From Massilia sp. Root335 (GTDB lineage Bacteria > Pseudomonadota > Gammaproteobacteria > Burkholderiales > Burkholderiaceae_D), in NCBI RefSeq assembly GCF_001425685.1, contig NZ_LMCY01000019.1, positions 109,772 to 173,771 on the forward strand: a stretch of 64,000 bases of DNA, written 5' to 3'. The notes below the pieces were generated by a model, which was not told where the DNA came from, did no database searches, and saw only the letters and a list, made by a program, of their open reading frames with translations. Below are positions 52,460 through 61,623 of this stretch, piece by piece; positions within the stretch are counted from its first letter, which is position 1, and each line of letters starts with the position of its first letter. A program made the translations under genes and the position numbers.

Positions 52460-55400
52460 ACGTATCGTTACCCTGTGCTTCAACCGGCGCGGCATCGTCG
52501 CCCTGATCTTCCTGCTGGTGGCCCTGTATGGCGCCTACTGCTGGACAGAACTGCCGCTCGAGGCCTATCCGGACATCGCCGATACCACTTCGCAGGTCGT
52601 CACCCAGGTGAACGGCCTGGCCGCGGAGGAAGTCGAGCAGCAGATCACGATCCCACTCGAGCGCGAGATCATGGGGACGCCGGGCATGCATGTCATGCGT
52701 TCGAAGAGTACCTTCGGCCTGTCGCTGATTACCGTCGTGTTCCAGGACGGTGCCGAGGATTACTGGTCGCGCCAGCGCCTGCAGGAGCGCATCGCGGGCG
52801 TCGCGCTGCCATACGGCGCGCAGCCAGCGCTCGACCCGTTGACTTCGCCGATCGGCGAAATTTACCGCTACACCCTCGAATCGAAGACGCACGACCTGCG
52901 CGACCTGTCGGAGCTGCAGCGCTGGATCGTCGTCCCGCGCCTGAAACAGGTGCCTGGCGTGGTGGACGTCAGTAACTTCGGTGGGCTGACGACGCAATTC
53001 CAGCTCGACCTGGACCCGGCGCGCCTGTCGAAATACAACGTGTCGCTGGCCCAGATCACACAGGCTGTCGGTGCCAACAATGCCAACGCCGGCGGCAGCG
53101 TACTGACGCGCGGCGAGCAGGGCCTGGTCGTCCGGGGCGTCGGCCTGATCCGGAACCTGAATGACCTCGGCAACGTCGTCATCACGGAAAAGGGCGGGGT
53201 GCCGGTGCTCGTCAAAGACGTCGGCACGGTCACGCTCGGCAATCAGGAGCGGCATGGCATCCTCGGGAAGGACCGGGTGTCGGACACGGTGTCGGGCATC
53301 GTGCTGCTGCTGAAGAACGAGAATCCGTCGCGCGTCATGACCGGTGTGCACGAGGCGGTCGATGATCTGAACGCGCACCTGTTGCCGAAGGACGTCAAGG
53401 TCGTGCCCTACCTGGACCGCAGCAGCCTGGTGGACGCAACCGTGCACACGGTCGGGAAGACCCTCATCGAGGGCGTCGTGCTGGTCACGCTGGTGCTCGT
53501 GCTGTTCCTGGGCAGCCCGCGCGCGGCGCTGATCGCGGCCGTGACCATCCCCGTGTCGCTGATGATCGCTTTCATCCTCATGCATCACTTCAAGATCCCG
53601 GCCAACCTGCTTTCGCTGGGCGCGATCGACTTCGGCATCATCGTCGATGGTGCGATTTTTGTGCTGGAAAATATCTTGCAGCGGCGCGAGGCCAAGCCGG
53701 ACGGCTTGATGACGGCCGAGGATGCGCTCAAGGGCACGCTGCAGGTCATGCGTCCGACCTTCTTCGGAATGGTCGTGATCATGCTCGCCTACCTGCCGCT
53801 GTTCGCCTTCCAGCGCATCGAATACAAACTGTTTTCGCCGATGGCGTTCGCGGTAGGCTTTGCCCTGCTCGGTGCGCTCCTGATGACCTTGACGCTAATC
53901 CCGGGAATGGCGTACTGGGCATTCCACAAGCCGCGCAAGGTCTTCCACAACCGGCTGCTGACCTGGCTCGCGCCGCGCTACGAGGCGCTGCTGCACAAGC
54001 TGGTGGGCAGGGCAGGCGCAGTGCTCGCGATCGCCGGCGCCACATTGGTGGCGGTCGTGCTCCTCGGGATGTCGATCGGCCGGGACTTCCTGCCGACCCT
54101 GGATGAAGGTTCGATCTGGCTGCAGGTCACGCTTCCACCAGGGATTTCACTCAACAAGGCGACCGAGATGGCCGACAAGCTGCGTGCAGTGACGCTCGAG
54201 GAGCCACAGGTCGCTCACGTTGTCACGCAGCTCGGCCGCAACGACGATGGGACCGATCCTTTCACGCCTTCGCACATCGAATGCGCGGTGGCGCTGCATC
54301 CGTACAGCGAATGGCCGTCTGGAATGAGCAAGCAGGATTTGATCGAGCGGCTGTCTGCGCGCTACCGCCAATTGCCGGGCACTGACGTCGGCTTCTCGCA
54401 GCCGATGATCGACGGCGTGCTCGACAAGTTGGCGGGGGCGCACAGCGACTTGGTCGTCAAAGTCTACGGTAACGATTTCCACGAGACCCGCCGCTTGGCG
54501 ACGGCGGTCGAACGCCTGCTCAAGACCGTCTCCGGCGCCCAGGACGTCATCGTCGACCAGGAGCCGCCGCTGCCCCAGGTGCGCATCGACGTCGACCGCG
54601 CCGCGGCCGCGCGCCAGGGCATCAATGTCGCCGACGTGATGGCGCTGATTCAGACCGGCATCGGTGGAGGCCCCATTGCCCAGGTATATGTCGATGATCG
54701 CAGCTACGACATCACGGCGCGGTTCACCGGCATTGCTCACAACGACCCGCAGCAGATCGGCAACCTGGTGCTGACAACTGCGAGCGGCGCGCACATCGCC
54801 TTGTCCCAAGTAGCAACGGTGCGCATCGCCGAAGGCGAGACGACGATCACACGCGAAATGAGCCGCCGCCATCTGACCGTACGCACCAACCTGCGCGGGC
54901 GTGACCTGTCCTCCTTCCTGGCCGACGCCCAGGGACGGATCGAGCGGGAGATCGCCTACGATCATTCGCGCTATCAGATTTCCTGGGGTGGCCAGTTCGA
55001 AAATCAGCAGCGCGCGCAGGCGCGCCTTGCCGTGATTGTACCGGCGGCCCTGGCGCTGATGTTCGTGCTGCTGTTCGGCGAATTCGGCAATCTGCGTCAG
55101 CCCGGCCTGATTTTGCTCGTCGTGCCCCTGTCGCTGCTCGGTGGCCTGGTGGCGCTGGAGCTGAGGGGAATGACGTTCAACGTGTCGTCTGCGGTCGGGT
55201 TCATCGCACTGTTCGGCGTCTCGGTGCTGAACGCCGTGGTGATGGTGGCCAACCTGAACCGTTGGCGCAAGCAGATGCCGCACGACCTGAAGGGGGCCGT
55301 CATCAATGCTGCGCGTGAACGTCTGCGTCCGGTGCTGACGACCGCCACGGTAGCGGCGCTCGGACTGGTCCCGGCCGCGCTTGCGCATGGCCTTGGCAGC

Positions 55401-55565
55401 GATGTGCAGCGGCCTCTAGCCACCGTGGTCGTCGGCGGCCTCGTCACCGCCACGGCGCTGACGCTGGTGCTGCTGCCAGCGCTGTATTACCTGATTGAAG
55501 ACTATATTGCGCGCCGGCCCCGGCCGGAAAGCCCGGTCCCGTTCTCGGCCGTGGAAGGAGATTGA
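52452..55565 (+). CDS. Heavy-metal efflux RND pump (CzcA/HME type)
   Basis: The 1037-residue protein has 12 helices and two large periplasmic loops. The start MIERIVTLCFNRRGIVALIFLLVALYG and YPDIADTTSQVVTQ are typical of this family. DFGIIVDGAIFVLEN at about residue 393 carries the two Asp (393, 399) of the heavy-metal RND proton relay, which separates it from drug-type pumps. The metal could be Co, Zn, Cd or Ni, and the sequence alone does not decide. It forms a complex with the products of the flanking genes. Confidence 0.93.
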   Translation: MIERIVTLCFNRRGIVALIFLLVALYGAYCWTELPLEAYPDIADTTSQVVTQVNGLAAEEVEQQITIPLEREIMGTPGMHVMRSKSTFGLSLITVVFQDGAEDYWSRQRLQERIAGVALPYGAQPALDPLTSPIGEIYRYTLESKTHDLRDLSELQRWIVVPRLKQVPGVVDVSNFGGLTTQFQLDLDPARLSKYNVSLAQITQAVGANNANAGGSVLTRGEQGLVVRGVGLIRNLNDLGNVVITEKGGVPVLVKDVGTVTLGNQERHGILGKDRVSDTVSGIVLLLKNENPSRVMTGVHEAVDDLNAHLLPKDVKVVPYLDRSSLVDATVHTVGKTLIEGVVLVTLVLVLFLGSPRAALIAAVTIPVSLMIAFILMHHFKIPANLLSLGAIDFGIIVDGAIFVLENILQRREAKPDGLMTAEDALKGTLQVMRPTFFGMVVIMLAYLPLFAFQRIEYKLFSPMAFAVGFALLGALLMTLTLIPGMAYWAFHKPRKVFHNRLLTWLAPRYEALLHKLVGRAGAVLAIAGATLVAVVLLGMSIGRDFLPTLDEGSIWLQVTLPPGISLNKATEMADKLRAVTLEEPQVAHVVTQLGRNDDGTDPFTPSHIECAVALHPYSEWPSGMSKQDLIERLSARYRQLPGTDVGFSQPMIDGVLDKLAGAHSDLVVKVYGNDFHETRRLATAVERLLKTVSGAQDVIVDQEPPLPQVRIDVDRAAAARQGINVADVMALIQTGIGGGPIAQVYVDDRSYDITARFTGIAHNDPQQIGNLVLTTASGAHIALSQVATVRIAEGETTITREMSRRHLTVRTNLRGRDLSSFLADAQGRIEREIAYDHSRYQISWGGQFENQQRAQARLAVIVPAALALMFVLLFGEFGNLRQPGLILLVVPLSLLGGLVALELRGMTFNVSSAVGFIALFGVSVLNAVVMVANLNRWRKQMPHDLKGAVINAARERLRPVLTTATVAALGLVPAALAHGLGSDVQRPLATVVVGGLVTATALTLVLLPALYYLIEDYIARRPRPESPVPFSAVEGD

Positions 55566-55567
55566 GC

Positions 55568-57079
55568 ATGAGCAAGCGGATTCTTTTTCCAATCTCACTA
55601 GCGATGCTGACGACGATGATGGCCGGCTGCGCGGTCGGCCCGGACTACCGCAAGCCGCCGGCGCCGGCGGCGCAGCAATACATCCCCGGACCGTTGAATG
55701 CGTACGCTGCGGCGTCCGGCGGCCCGGCAGTCCAAGGGTTTGCCGAGGGAGCCGATGTGCCGGCGCGTTGGTGGACCCTGTTCGGTTCGGATGCATTGGA
55801 TCGGCTGGTCGATGCCGCCGAACGCGCCAGTCCAGATGTGCAGTCGGCCGAGGCGGCATTACGGGTCGGCCGTGAAAACGCGGCCGCCACCCGCGGCGCC
55901 TATCTTCCCAGCGTCGAGGCGCATTACACGCCGACGCGCCAGAAGATTTCGGATCCGCTCGCAAGCCCGCTCGCATCGAATGCCGACCTGTACACGCTGC
56001 ATACGGCGCAGTTGAACATCGCTTACGTGGCGGGCGTGTTCGGGGGCACGCGCCGGCAAAGCGAAGTGTCGACTGCCCAGTTCGAGCAAGCGCGCTTTCA
56101 GAACGAGGCGGCCCGGCTGACGCTGGCGTCCAACGTAGTGGCGGCGGCCATCCAGGAAGCCGCGCTTCGCGCCCAGCTCGACGCCATGATTGAGCTTGTC
56201 GCCCTTGCGCGCAAACAGCTCGACGTCGTGCGCAAGCAACGGCAAGCCGGACAGAGCGGCGCATCCGACATCGCCGCTCAGGAGACGCTGCTGGCGCAGG
56301 CCGAGGCCGGGTTGCCACCGCTGGAAAAGCAGCTCGCCCAACAGCACGACCTTGTTGCAGCGCTCACAGGCCATCTCCCCAGCGATACTGTCGAGGCGAT
56401 CAAATTCGACGCGCTGACCCTTCCACCGGAATTGCCGGTCAGCCTTCCCGCGCGCCTGATCGAGCAGCGGCCCGACATTCGCGCCGCCGAAGCGCAACTG
56501 CACGCGGCAAGCGCCCAGATCGGCGTGGCGAAGGCGGCGCGTCTGCCAGATATCACGCTGTCGGCAACGCTTGGCAGTTCGTCCTTGGGCCTGTCGACCC
56601 TGTTCAAGTCCGGCACTGGCGCCTGGAGTATCGGAGCCGATCTCGTGCAACCGATCTTCAAGGGCGGCACGCTATTGCACCAGCAACGTGCCGCCGAAGC
56701 GGGCTACGACCAGGCGGCGGCCCAATACCGTGGGGTGGTGCTGACGGCATTCCAGAACGTGGCCGACACGCTGCACGCAATCGTGCTCGACACGAAGGCG
56801 CTGGAAGTCAGCCTGGCGGCCGAGCAGGCGGCTCGCCAGAGCCTGGCGATCGCGCAGCGGCAATGGCAGGTGGGTGCGGTCGGGCACCCGGCGGTCCTTC
56901 TGGCCGATCAAGCGTATCGCCAGACGATGATCAGTGTGGTCCAAGCTCGGGCGGCACGGTTTGCCGACACGGTCGCATTGTTCCAGGCGCTCGGTGGCGG
57001 CTGGTGGAACACGTCTCGGCAAGACCCCGCTGCAAATTCTGCGCTCGGGCAGGACACGACCCATCATGCCGGTCGTTAG
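55568..57079 (+). CDS. Outer-membrane factor lipoprotein (CusC/NodT-like)
   Basis: ATG 55568 with AAGGAG upstream; the frame also offers a TTG at 55562. The 503-residue protein has a lipoprotein signal (MMAGC), VGPDYRKPPAP, WWTLFGSDALDRLVDAAE, LPARLIEQRPDIRAAEAQLHAA and IFKGGTLLHQQRAAEAGYDQ. It provides the exit duct of the RND pump and follows the pump gene by 2 bp. Confidence 0.93.
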   Translation: MSKRILFPISLAMLTTMMAGCAVGPDYRKPPAPAAQQYIPGPLNAYAAASGGPAVQGFAEGADVPARWWTLFGSDALDRLVDAAERASPDVQSAEAALRVGRENAAATRGAYLPSVEAHYTPTRQKISDPLASPLASNADLYTLHTAQLNIAYVAGVFGGTRRQSEVSTAQFEQARFQNEAARLTLASNVVAAAIQEAALRAQLDAMIELVALARKQLDVVRKQRQAGQSGASDIAAQETLLAQAEAGLPPLEKQLAQQHDLVAALTGHLPSDTVEAIKFDALTLPPELPVSLPARLIEQRPDIRAAEAQLHAASAQIGVAKAARLPDITLSATLGSSSLGLSTLFKSGTGAWSIGADLVQPIFKGGTLLHQQRAAEAGYDQAAAQYRGVVLTAFQNVADTLHAIVLDTKALEVSLAAEQAARQSLAIAQRQWQVGAVGHPAVLLADQAYRQTMISVVQARAARFADTVALFQALGGGWWNTSRQDPAANSALGQDTTHHAGR

Positions 57080-57089
57080 GAGGAACACC

Positions 57090-57467
57090 ATGCAAACCAA
57101 ACTGATGTCCTTGCTGATGCTTGTCCTGCTGGGAGGCTGTTCGACGGCGTACGACACAAGCCATCCTTATGAAGGGAACTGGCGTATTGGTCAGGTTGAG
57201 GAAGTCGGCAGCGCCACGGCAGCGTTTCCGATAACCGGATTCGACTGCCGCAGGGACGCGGCTGGGGTACCCAACTCCGGAAACGTTCGATATGCGTATG
57301 TTCGGTTTGAGTTTTCGGGTGGTACCAAGTACATGAACAGCATCCCGAAACAGCGGCATGTGATTGTCACGATCCCGGACGATTTGAATGCCCAAGAAGG
57401 TGAGTGGGTATATGTCAATATCCGTGATTGCAGTCAACCTATGGCGCGCCTGAAGCCCGCTCGTTGA
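57090..57467 (+). CDS. Small lipoprotein behind the RND operon
   Basis: AGGAGG precedes ATG 57090, 10 bp after the outer-membrane factor. The 125-residue protein has a lipobox LVLLGGCSTAYD (Cys near 17) and a small beta-rich domain with two further Cys (FDCRRD, IRDCSQP) that may form a disulfide. It is probably the last gene of the efflux operon. I do not recognise the family; a periplasmic metal-binding or accessory role is only suggested by context. Confidence 0.8.
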   Translation: MQTKLMSLLMLVLLGGCSTAYDTSHPYEGNWRIGQVEEVGSATAAFPITGFDCRRDAAGVPNSGNVRYAYVRFEFSGGTKYMNSIPKQRHVIVTIPDDLNAQEGEWVYVNIRDCSQPMARLKPAR

Positions 57468-57518
57468 AGTTAAAAACATGGGAGAGTGGGGCAGGCACAC
57501 TGACATTGTCCGGGCACT

Positions 57519-58004
57519 TCACTCGTCATGCAAGCTGATCTCCTGCTGCTCAGCGGCTGGTTTCTTCAACCAGCGCCGGTGCAGCGCGCGCTCGATCGGC
57601 TTGCCGAGCACGAACAACAGAAAAACGAAAGCCAGCGCGATACCGGCAATTTCCCAGGAACCCATCCCACATAGGATGCCTAGGATTGCAGTGATCCAGA
57701 TTGAGGCGGCCGTGGTGAGACCGCGAATCCTATCGCTGCCGTTCTCATGGACGATGACGCCCGCGCCGAGAAACCCGATGCCGGTGATCAGGCCTTGAAT
57801 CACACGGCTGAGCGAGCCGGGATCGGCCCGACCGTCTGCGATCAGTGCGTTCATGCCAATCATTGTCAGCAGACAGGCTCCCAGACTGACCAGGCCGAGG
57901 GTCCGGATTCCGCTCGGCTTACCGCGCAGGTTGCGATCCAGGCCGATCAGGCCACCGATCAGGACCGAGGCGGTGAGGCGCAGCAGAATCTCTAAATAAT
58001 GCAT
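57519..58004 (-). CDS. Short-form MgtC-family membrane protein
   Basis: The 161-residue protein has the core signatures ASVLIGGLIGLDRNLRGKPSG and GLITGIGFLGAGVIVHENGSDRIRGLTTAASIW, but no C-terminal ACT-like domain. It differs clearly from the MgtC at 45190, so the island has two MgtC paralogues. It is 4 bp downstream of the DUF2252 gene. Confidence 0.9.
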   Translation of the reverse strand: MHYLEILLRLTASVLIGGLIGLDRNLRGKPSGIRTLGLVSLGACLLTMIGMNALIADGRADPGSLSRVIQGLITGIGFLGAGVIVHENGSDRIRGLTTAASIWITAILGILCGMGSWEIAGIALAFVFLLFVLGKPIERALHRRWLKKPAAEQQEISLHDE

Positions 58005-58008
58005 GGCT

Positions 58009-59220
58009 TCACGCCTCTACATCGATCTGGAATTGTCCGGTGTCATAAGCGTCGGCATAGCTCGTCCAGTCGGCGTTCACCTGTGTTGCCATGGCCGCCG
58101 CGGCCTGTCCCACTTGGCGTTGCCATTTCTTCTTGCCGGCGAAGGCGATCAGTTCATCCGCGTTGGCTGATCCTTGTCGGCCGCTGCTGCGCAATTGAGC
58201 CCAGGCCGCACATCGTGCCAGCAAGGCGATGGCGTCCTCGAACAGGTCGTGCTGAGCACCGAAGCGGTCGAATGGTAGGCGGTCCTCACTGGGTTGTAAG
58301 GCGCGCAGCACGAAGGGCGCGCCTGCGTGCGTCACCGCATGCAGGCACGCCGAGGTCACCGCCTGCATACGTTCTTGCACACTTACAATGCGCTGGGCGT
58401 CGTCGTCCCAGCGCGGCTGCAGCGATTTGAACTGACGTCCCAGCGTCGACGGCACGGCCTGCTTCAGGTCGAACAGATAGTTGCGGTCGGGCGATCCGCG
58501 TCCCTCGACCAGCACGACGTAGCGGGCGACTCCCAGGCTGCCAGTGCCGGCGATGCGCCTTGCAACGTCAAGCACCTTGAAGAAGTCCGCGTGCAGCTGT
58601 CGGCCTGCGAAAGCCAGAAAGGTCGCTTCGACATCGTCGCGCTCGGCCTGGCTGATCGCCAAGGCCCGGCGGCCGTCGATGTGCAGGACTCGGCGCCTGC
58701 GCACCACACGCGTGCGGCTGTTCAGGTAGTCAACGCGCTTGCGCTCTCGCAAGTGGTCTAGCAGTTCGCGCACCACACCTTGGGTGGTATCGCGCTCGAT
58801 CCAGTTGGCCTTGCCATGGGCAAGCGTCTGAGCGTACTGGCTAATCATCCGCTCGACCAGGGCAACTACGCATTCCTCTGCCAGGCCCTGTGCCGTCAGG
58901 CCGACATGCATACTGGCCGCAAGCCGCACCAGTTCCCAACTGGCCGGCGCTAGCGCCGCTTCGTCGAAATCATTGATATCGAAATAAACTAAGCGATTGT
59001 CGCCCTTGTAGCTGCCGAAGTTTTCAAGGTGAAGGTCGCCGCAACACCACACTGCCGGCGCGGTCACGTCGAATCCCGACTCCGCAAGCCGGTCGTAGAA
59101 CAGGTGACAGGTCCCGCGAAGGAACGCGAACGGGCTGTCGCGCAGGGCTCGGTATTTCATGGCCAGACGCTCCGGGTCGCGGCCATAGTTTTCCTTCAAG
59201 ATCCGCTTGACAATATTCAT
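58009..59220 (-). CDS. DUF2252 (kinase-fold-like) protein
   Basis: ATG 59220 is chosen because GAAGG lies upstream; an in-frame ATG at 59238 also exists. The 403-residue protein has the DUF2252 signatures: MKYRALRDSPFAFLRGT, WCCGDLHLENFGSYKG (kinase-like catalytic loop), YFDINDFDEA and the C-terminal YADAYDTGQFQIDVEA. The biochemical role is unknown. It is paired with MgtC, as in other ion-homeostasis islands. Confidence 0.88.
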   Translation of the reverse strand: MNIVKRILKENYGRDPERLAMKYRALRDSPFAFLRGTCHLFYDRLAESGFDVTAPAVWCCGDLHLENFGSYKGDNRLVYFDINDFDEAALAPASWELVRLAASMHVGLTAQGLAEECVVALVERMISQYAQTLAHGKANWIERDTTQGVVRELLDHLRERKRVDYLNSRTRVVRRRRVLHIDGRRALAISQAERDDVEATFLAFAGRQLHADFFKVLDVARRIAGTGSLGVARYVVLVEGRGSPDRNYLFDLKQAVPSTLGRQFKSLQPRWDDDAQRIVSVQERMQAVTSACLHAVTHAGAPFVLRALQPSEDRLPFDRFGAQHDLFEDAIALLARCAAWAQLRSSGRQGSANADELIAFAGKKKWQRQVGQAAAAMATQVNADWTSYADAYDTGQFQIDVEA

Positions 59221-59243
59221 CGATACCTTCGAAATCACTCAGG

Positions 59244-59582
59244 TCAAATGGAATCCCAATTGTAGATCGATGCGCCTGGCTGAGTATCAATGCTGGCAAA
59301 GATGTAATCTCGAACTACGTACTCTTTTCGAGCAGTTAGAGAATTGATCCGATATCGAGTGCAGGGGCCTTGCGATTTGAGTACGCCATCCAACACGATC
59401 CATTTTCGATGTGTGTACGTCCGCTCTTTGCCGAGTTCAGCCGGTAACCTATCTTGGTATTTGCTGCCGACGAGCAGCATTTTTGCCCGAGTTGCTGGGG
59501 CATTTTTGTCCAAGGACAACAAATCTATTCGAACGAGGCAATATCTCGAAAAGCTGTCGAGCCAAATGAGAATGATAACCAA
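59244..59582 (-). CDS. Doubtful small ORF in AT-rich gap
   Basis: A 112-codon frame with an MVIILIWLDSF start lies in an AT-rich gap between DUF2252 and the VIT-like gene. An equally long frame exists on the opposite strand at 59344-59619. I see no domain and no ribosome site. It may be non-coding; the rest of 59221-59676 shows nothing else. Confidence 0.25.
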   Translation of the reverse strand: MVIILIWLDSFSRYCLVRIDLLSLDKNAPATRAKMLLVGSKYQDRLPAELGKERTYTHRKWIVLDGVLKSQGPCTRYRINSLTARKEYVVRDYIFASIDTQPGASIYNWDSI

Positions 59583-59676
59583 ATTGATTCATCCTATCTC
59601 AAATAGTATTTTCAATTGAACGCGTCTATCATTCCGCTCTCCATAGGAATCGCAAATGACCAATTTGGAGGGCTTT

Positions 59677-60339
59677 ATGAAGAAACGACACCGCGAGCGG
59701 CACCGTATACAACATATTGGATGGCTTCGCGCTGCCGTGCTCGGGGCAAACGACGGAATTATTTCAACCTCAAGCCTGGTAACGGGGGTGGCAGCGGCGC
59801 ATGCAGCACATCGGAATATCGTTCTGACCGCAGTGGCGGGGCTGGTCGCCGGTGCGATGTCGATGGCAACTGGAGAATATGTATCGGTCTCCTCGCAGTC
59901 CGATACAGAGAAGGCTGCGATTGCCGAAGAAAAGGCCGAGCTCGAGGATGACCCTCTCGGTGAGCACCGTGAACTGGCTATGATCTATGTCCAGAGGGGA
60001 TTGGACCGAGCGCTTGCGACACAGGTCGCTCAACAACTCATGAAACACGACGCGCTCGCGACGCATGCGCGAGATGAGCTGGGCATTTCGGACCTGACGG
60101 CGGCGCGCCCTCTGCAGGCGGCTTGGACGTCGGCCGCGAGCTTCTCGATGGGGGCTGCGTTACCGCTCGCCGTGACAGCGCTGGCGCAGGGACCGAATTT
60201 GGCTATTTATGCCCATCCCCTCGAAAAGGTAAAAGTTCTTCTAACCTATCGAGTTTTCTTTACGGGAACGCGAAATTCTCGCCCACTAATTTCGTTTGCC
60301 CACCGCTGGCGTCATCGCCGGGCCGGGTGCGACCTCTAG
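59677..60339 (+). pseudogene. Truncated VIT1/CCC1-type transporter
   Basis: ATG 59677 follows GGAGGG; an in-frame ATG at 59656 is less likely. The first 178 or so codons match the VIT family: RAAVLGANDGIISTSSLVTGVAAA, GAMSMATGEYVSVSSQSDTEKA, then ASFSMGAALPLAVTAL. After LAQGPNLAIY the expected helices (TGAL-type segment) are missing and the reading becomes unrelated Arg-rich sequence to a stop. The last one or two membrane helices have thus been lost at about 60213, probably by insertion of the tnpST element. Confidence 0.8.
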
Positions 60340-60430
60340 CCAAGCCTTCAGCGCGGCCACCTCTTGGGGATGTGCCGGGATAAAACCGGAAATGACACAT
60401 AATCCTAAAAGTAATAAAGGCGGGGGGTCT
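60340..60430. other. Junction debris before tnpT
   Basis: This 91-bp stretch has no gene. On the minus strand, just across the VIT break, HPQEVAALKAWLEVAPGPAM can be read (about 60300-60355), which hints at a phage-integrase-like scrap. It is too short to call. Confidence 0.3.
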
Positions 60431-61432
60431 TTATTCCTCATTGGCGGGCAACTCGCTACTGCGGCTTTTGCGCTCGGCGTGCGTTGGCTTCGGCGCCGGA
60501 GAGTCTGCCTTTTTCAGTAGCTGAGCGTTCGCCTTCTCCAGCGCGCTGATCTTGTCTTCCATGCACACGATCTCGTGCTCGGCGTCGTCCAGCCGCTGTC
60601 CGACTATCTCCGTCTCCAACTGCCGGGCGTTGGCCATCTCGCGAGCGGCGCCCAGCGCCTCGGTGGCCTCGTGCAGTTGCAAAGCCTGCGCTTTGCTCGC
60701 CTCGCCCAGCTCCGCCACCTTGTTTTCCAGATGCGCCTTGTCGCCACGCAGCACGGCCAGCGCCTCGCGGTGTTCCTGCAAATTGCTCCGCACCGCGCCC
60801 AGCTCCCGCTCCAGGGCGGCGATACGCGCCTCGGCCGCTTGCCGATCGATTTGCCGCTGCTCGGCCACCTTGTCCTGGTAGTAGTCGAACTGCTGTCGCG
60901 CCTGCGCCAACTGGTCGGCCAGCAACTTGACCTCGGCCGCGCGGTCCGCCAGGCGCTGAGTGAGTCCGTCGTTCTCGGCCCGCAGCGCCGCGATCGTCAC
61001 GGCGGCGTGCTGCCGCTCGTCGCGCTCGTGCGTGAATGCCGCCTTCACCTGCGCCAGTTCGGCGGCCAGCGCCTCGCGCTCGGCGCGCAGCTGTCGGCCG
61101 CCGGCGCGTTCCGCCTCCAGCTGCTGGGTCGCCTCCTGGCGGGCTTGTTCGTGCGCGGCGCGCAGCTGCTCGACTTGCTCCTGTGCGCCCGCCTCCAGGC
61201 GCTGATACACGCCCTTCACGGCCTCCAGCATGTCGGCGGGTAGGCCGGCGCCGGCGGCGGCCGTCTCGCCCTGGTGCTCGCGCTTCCACTGCTTGAGCAT
61301 CGGCGCGATGGTGCTCTTGCTGCCGGTGCCCAGCGCCGCACGCACCGTGTCCACGGTGGGGTTAGCGCCGGCGGCGGCCAGCGCGGCGGCGGCCTTGACC
61401 ACCTGGGAATAAAGAATGCCGGCGCGTGCCAT
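60431..61432 (-). CDS. tnpT: TnpT-like (KfrA-type) cointegrate-resolution DNA-binding protein
   Basis: The 333-residue protein has an N-terminal KfrA-type DNA-binding domain (ILYSQVVKAAAALAAAGANP, then TVDTVRAALGTGSKSTIAP) followed by a coiled coil of about 230 residues, rich in Ala, Glu, Gln and Arg. Size, layout and divergent orientation to a tyrosine recombinase match TnpT of Tn4651-type transposons, which helps TnpS resolve cointegrates. A plasmid KfrA identity is the alternative. Confidence 0.82.
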   Translation of the reverse strand: MARAGILYSQVVKAAAALAAAGANPTVDTVRAALGTGSKSTIAPMLKQWKREHQGETAAAGAGLPADMLEAVKGVYQRLEAGAQEQVEQLRAAHEQARQEATQQLEAERAGGRQLRAEREALAAELAQVKAAFTHERDERQHAAVTIAALRAENDGLTQRLADRAAEVKLLADQLAQARQQFDYYQDKVAEQRQIDRQAAEARIAALERELGAVRSNLQEHREALAVLRGDKAHLENKVAELGEASKAQALQLHEATEALGAAREMANARQLETEIVGQRLDDAEHEIVCMEDKISALEKANAQLLKKADSPAPKPTHAERKSRSSELPANEE

Positions 61433-61623
61433 GGTGGGCCTTTCGAGAAATTAGGTAACGTATTCCATAATACGTAATATCATGATATATTATGATTTCT
61501 AGTTTCTGGCGTCACGCATTGTTTTATCTTGCGATAATGTTCGTTATCGCGACTCATCCGGCCGGCATCGTGTTATCCTGCGCGTAATCCCATTACGAGA
61601 ACGCAATCCGCGCGACGCCCCCC
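61433..61623. other. Candidate TnpS/TnpT resolution site (rst)
   Basis: The 191-bp divergent spacer is AT-rich and full of short inverted repeats. ACGTATT/AATACGT occurs near 61460-61480. A clean core at 61531-61550 (GCGATAA, six bases, TTATCGC) has the arm-spacer-arm form of a tyrosine-recombinase core site, and CGTAAT-CCC-ATTACG lies at 61583-61597. In Tn4651-type elements the resolution site lies in exactly this position. Confidence 0.65.

Noticed and set aside
59344..59619. Plus-strand frame in the AT-rich gap
   Set aside because: It overlaps an equal frame on the other strand, has no domain and no ribosome site.
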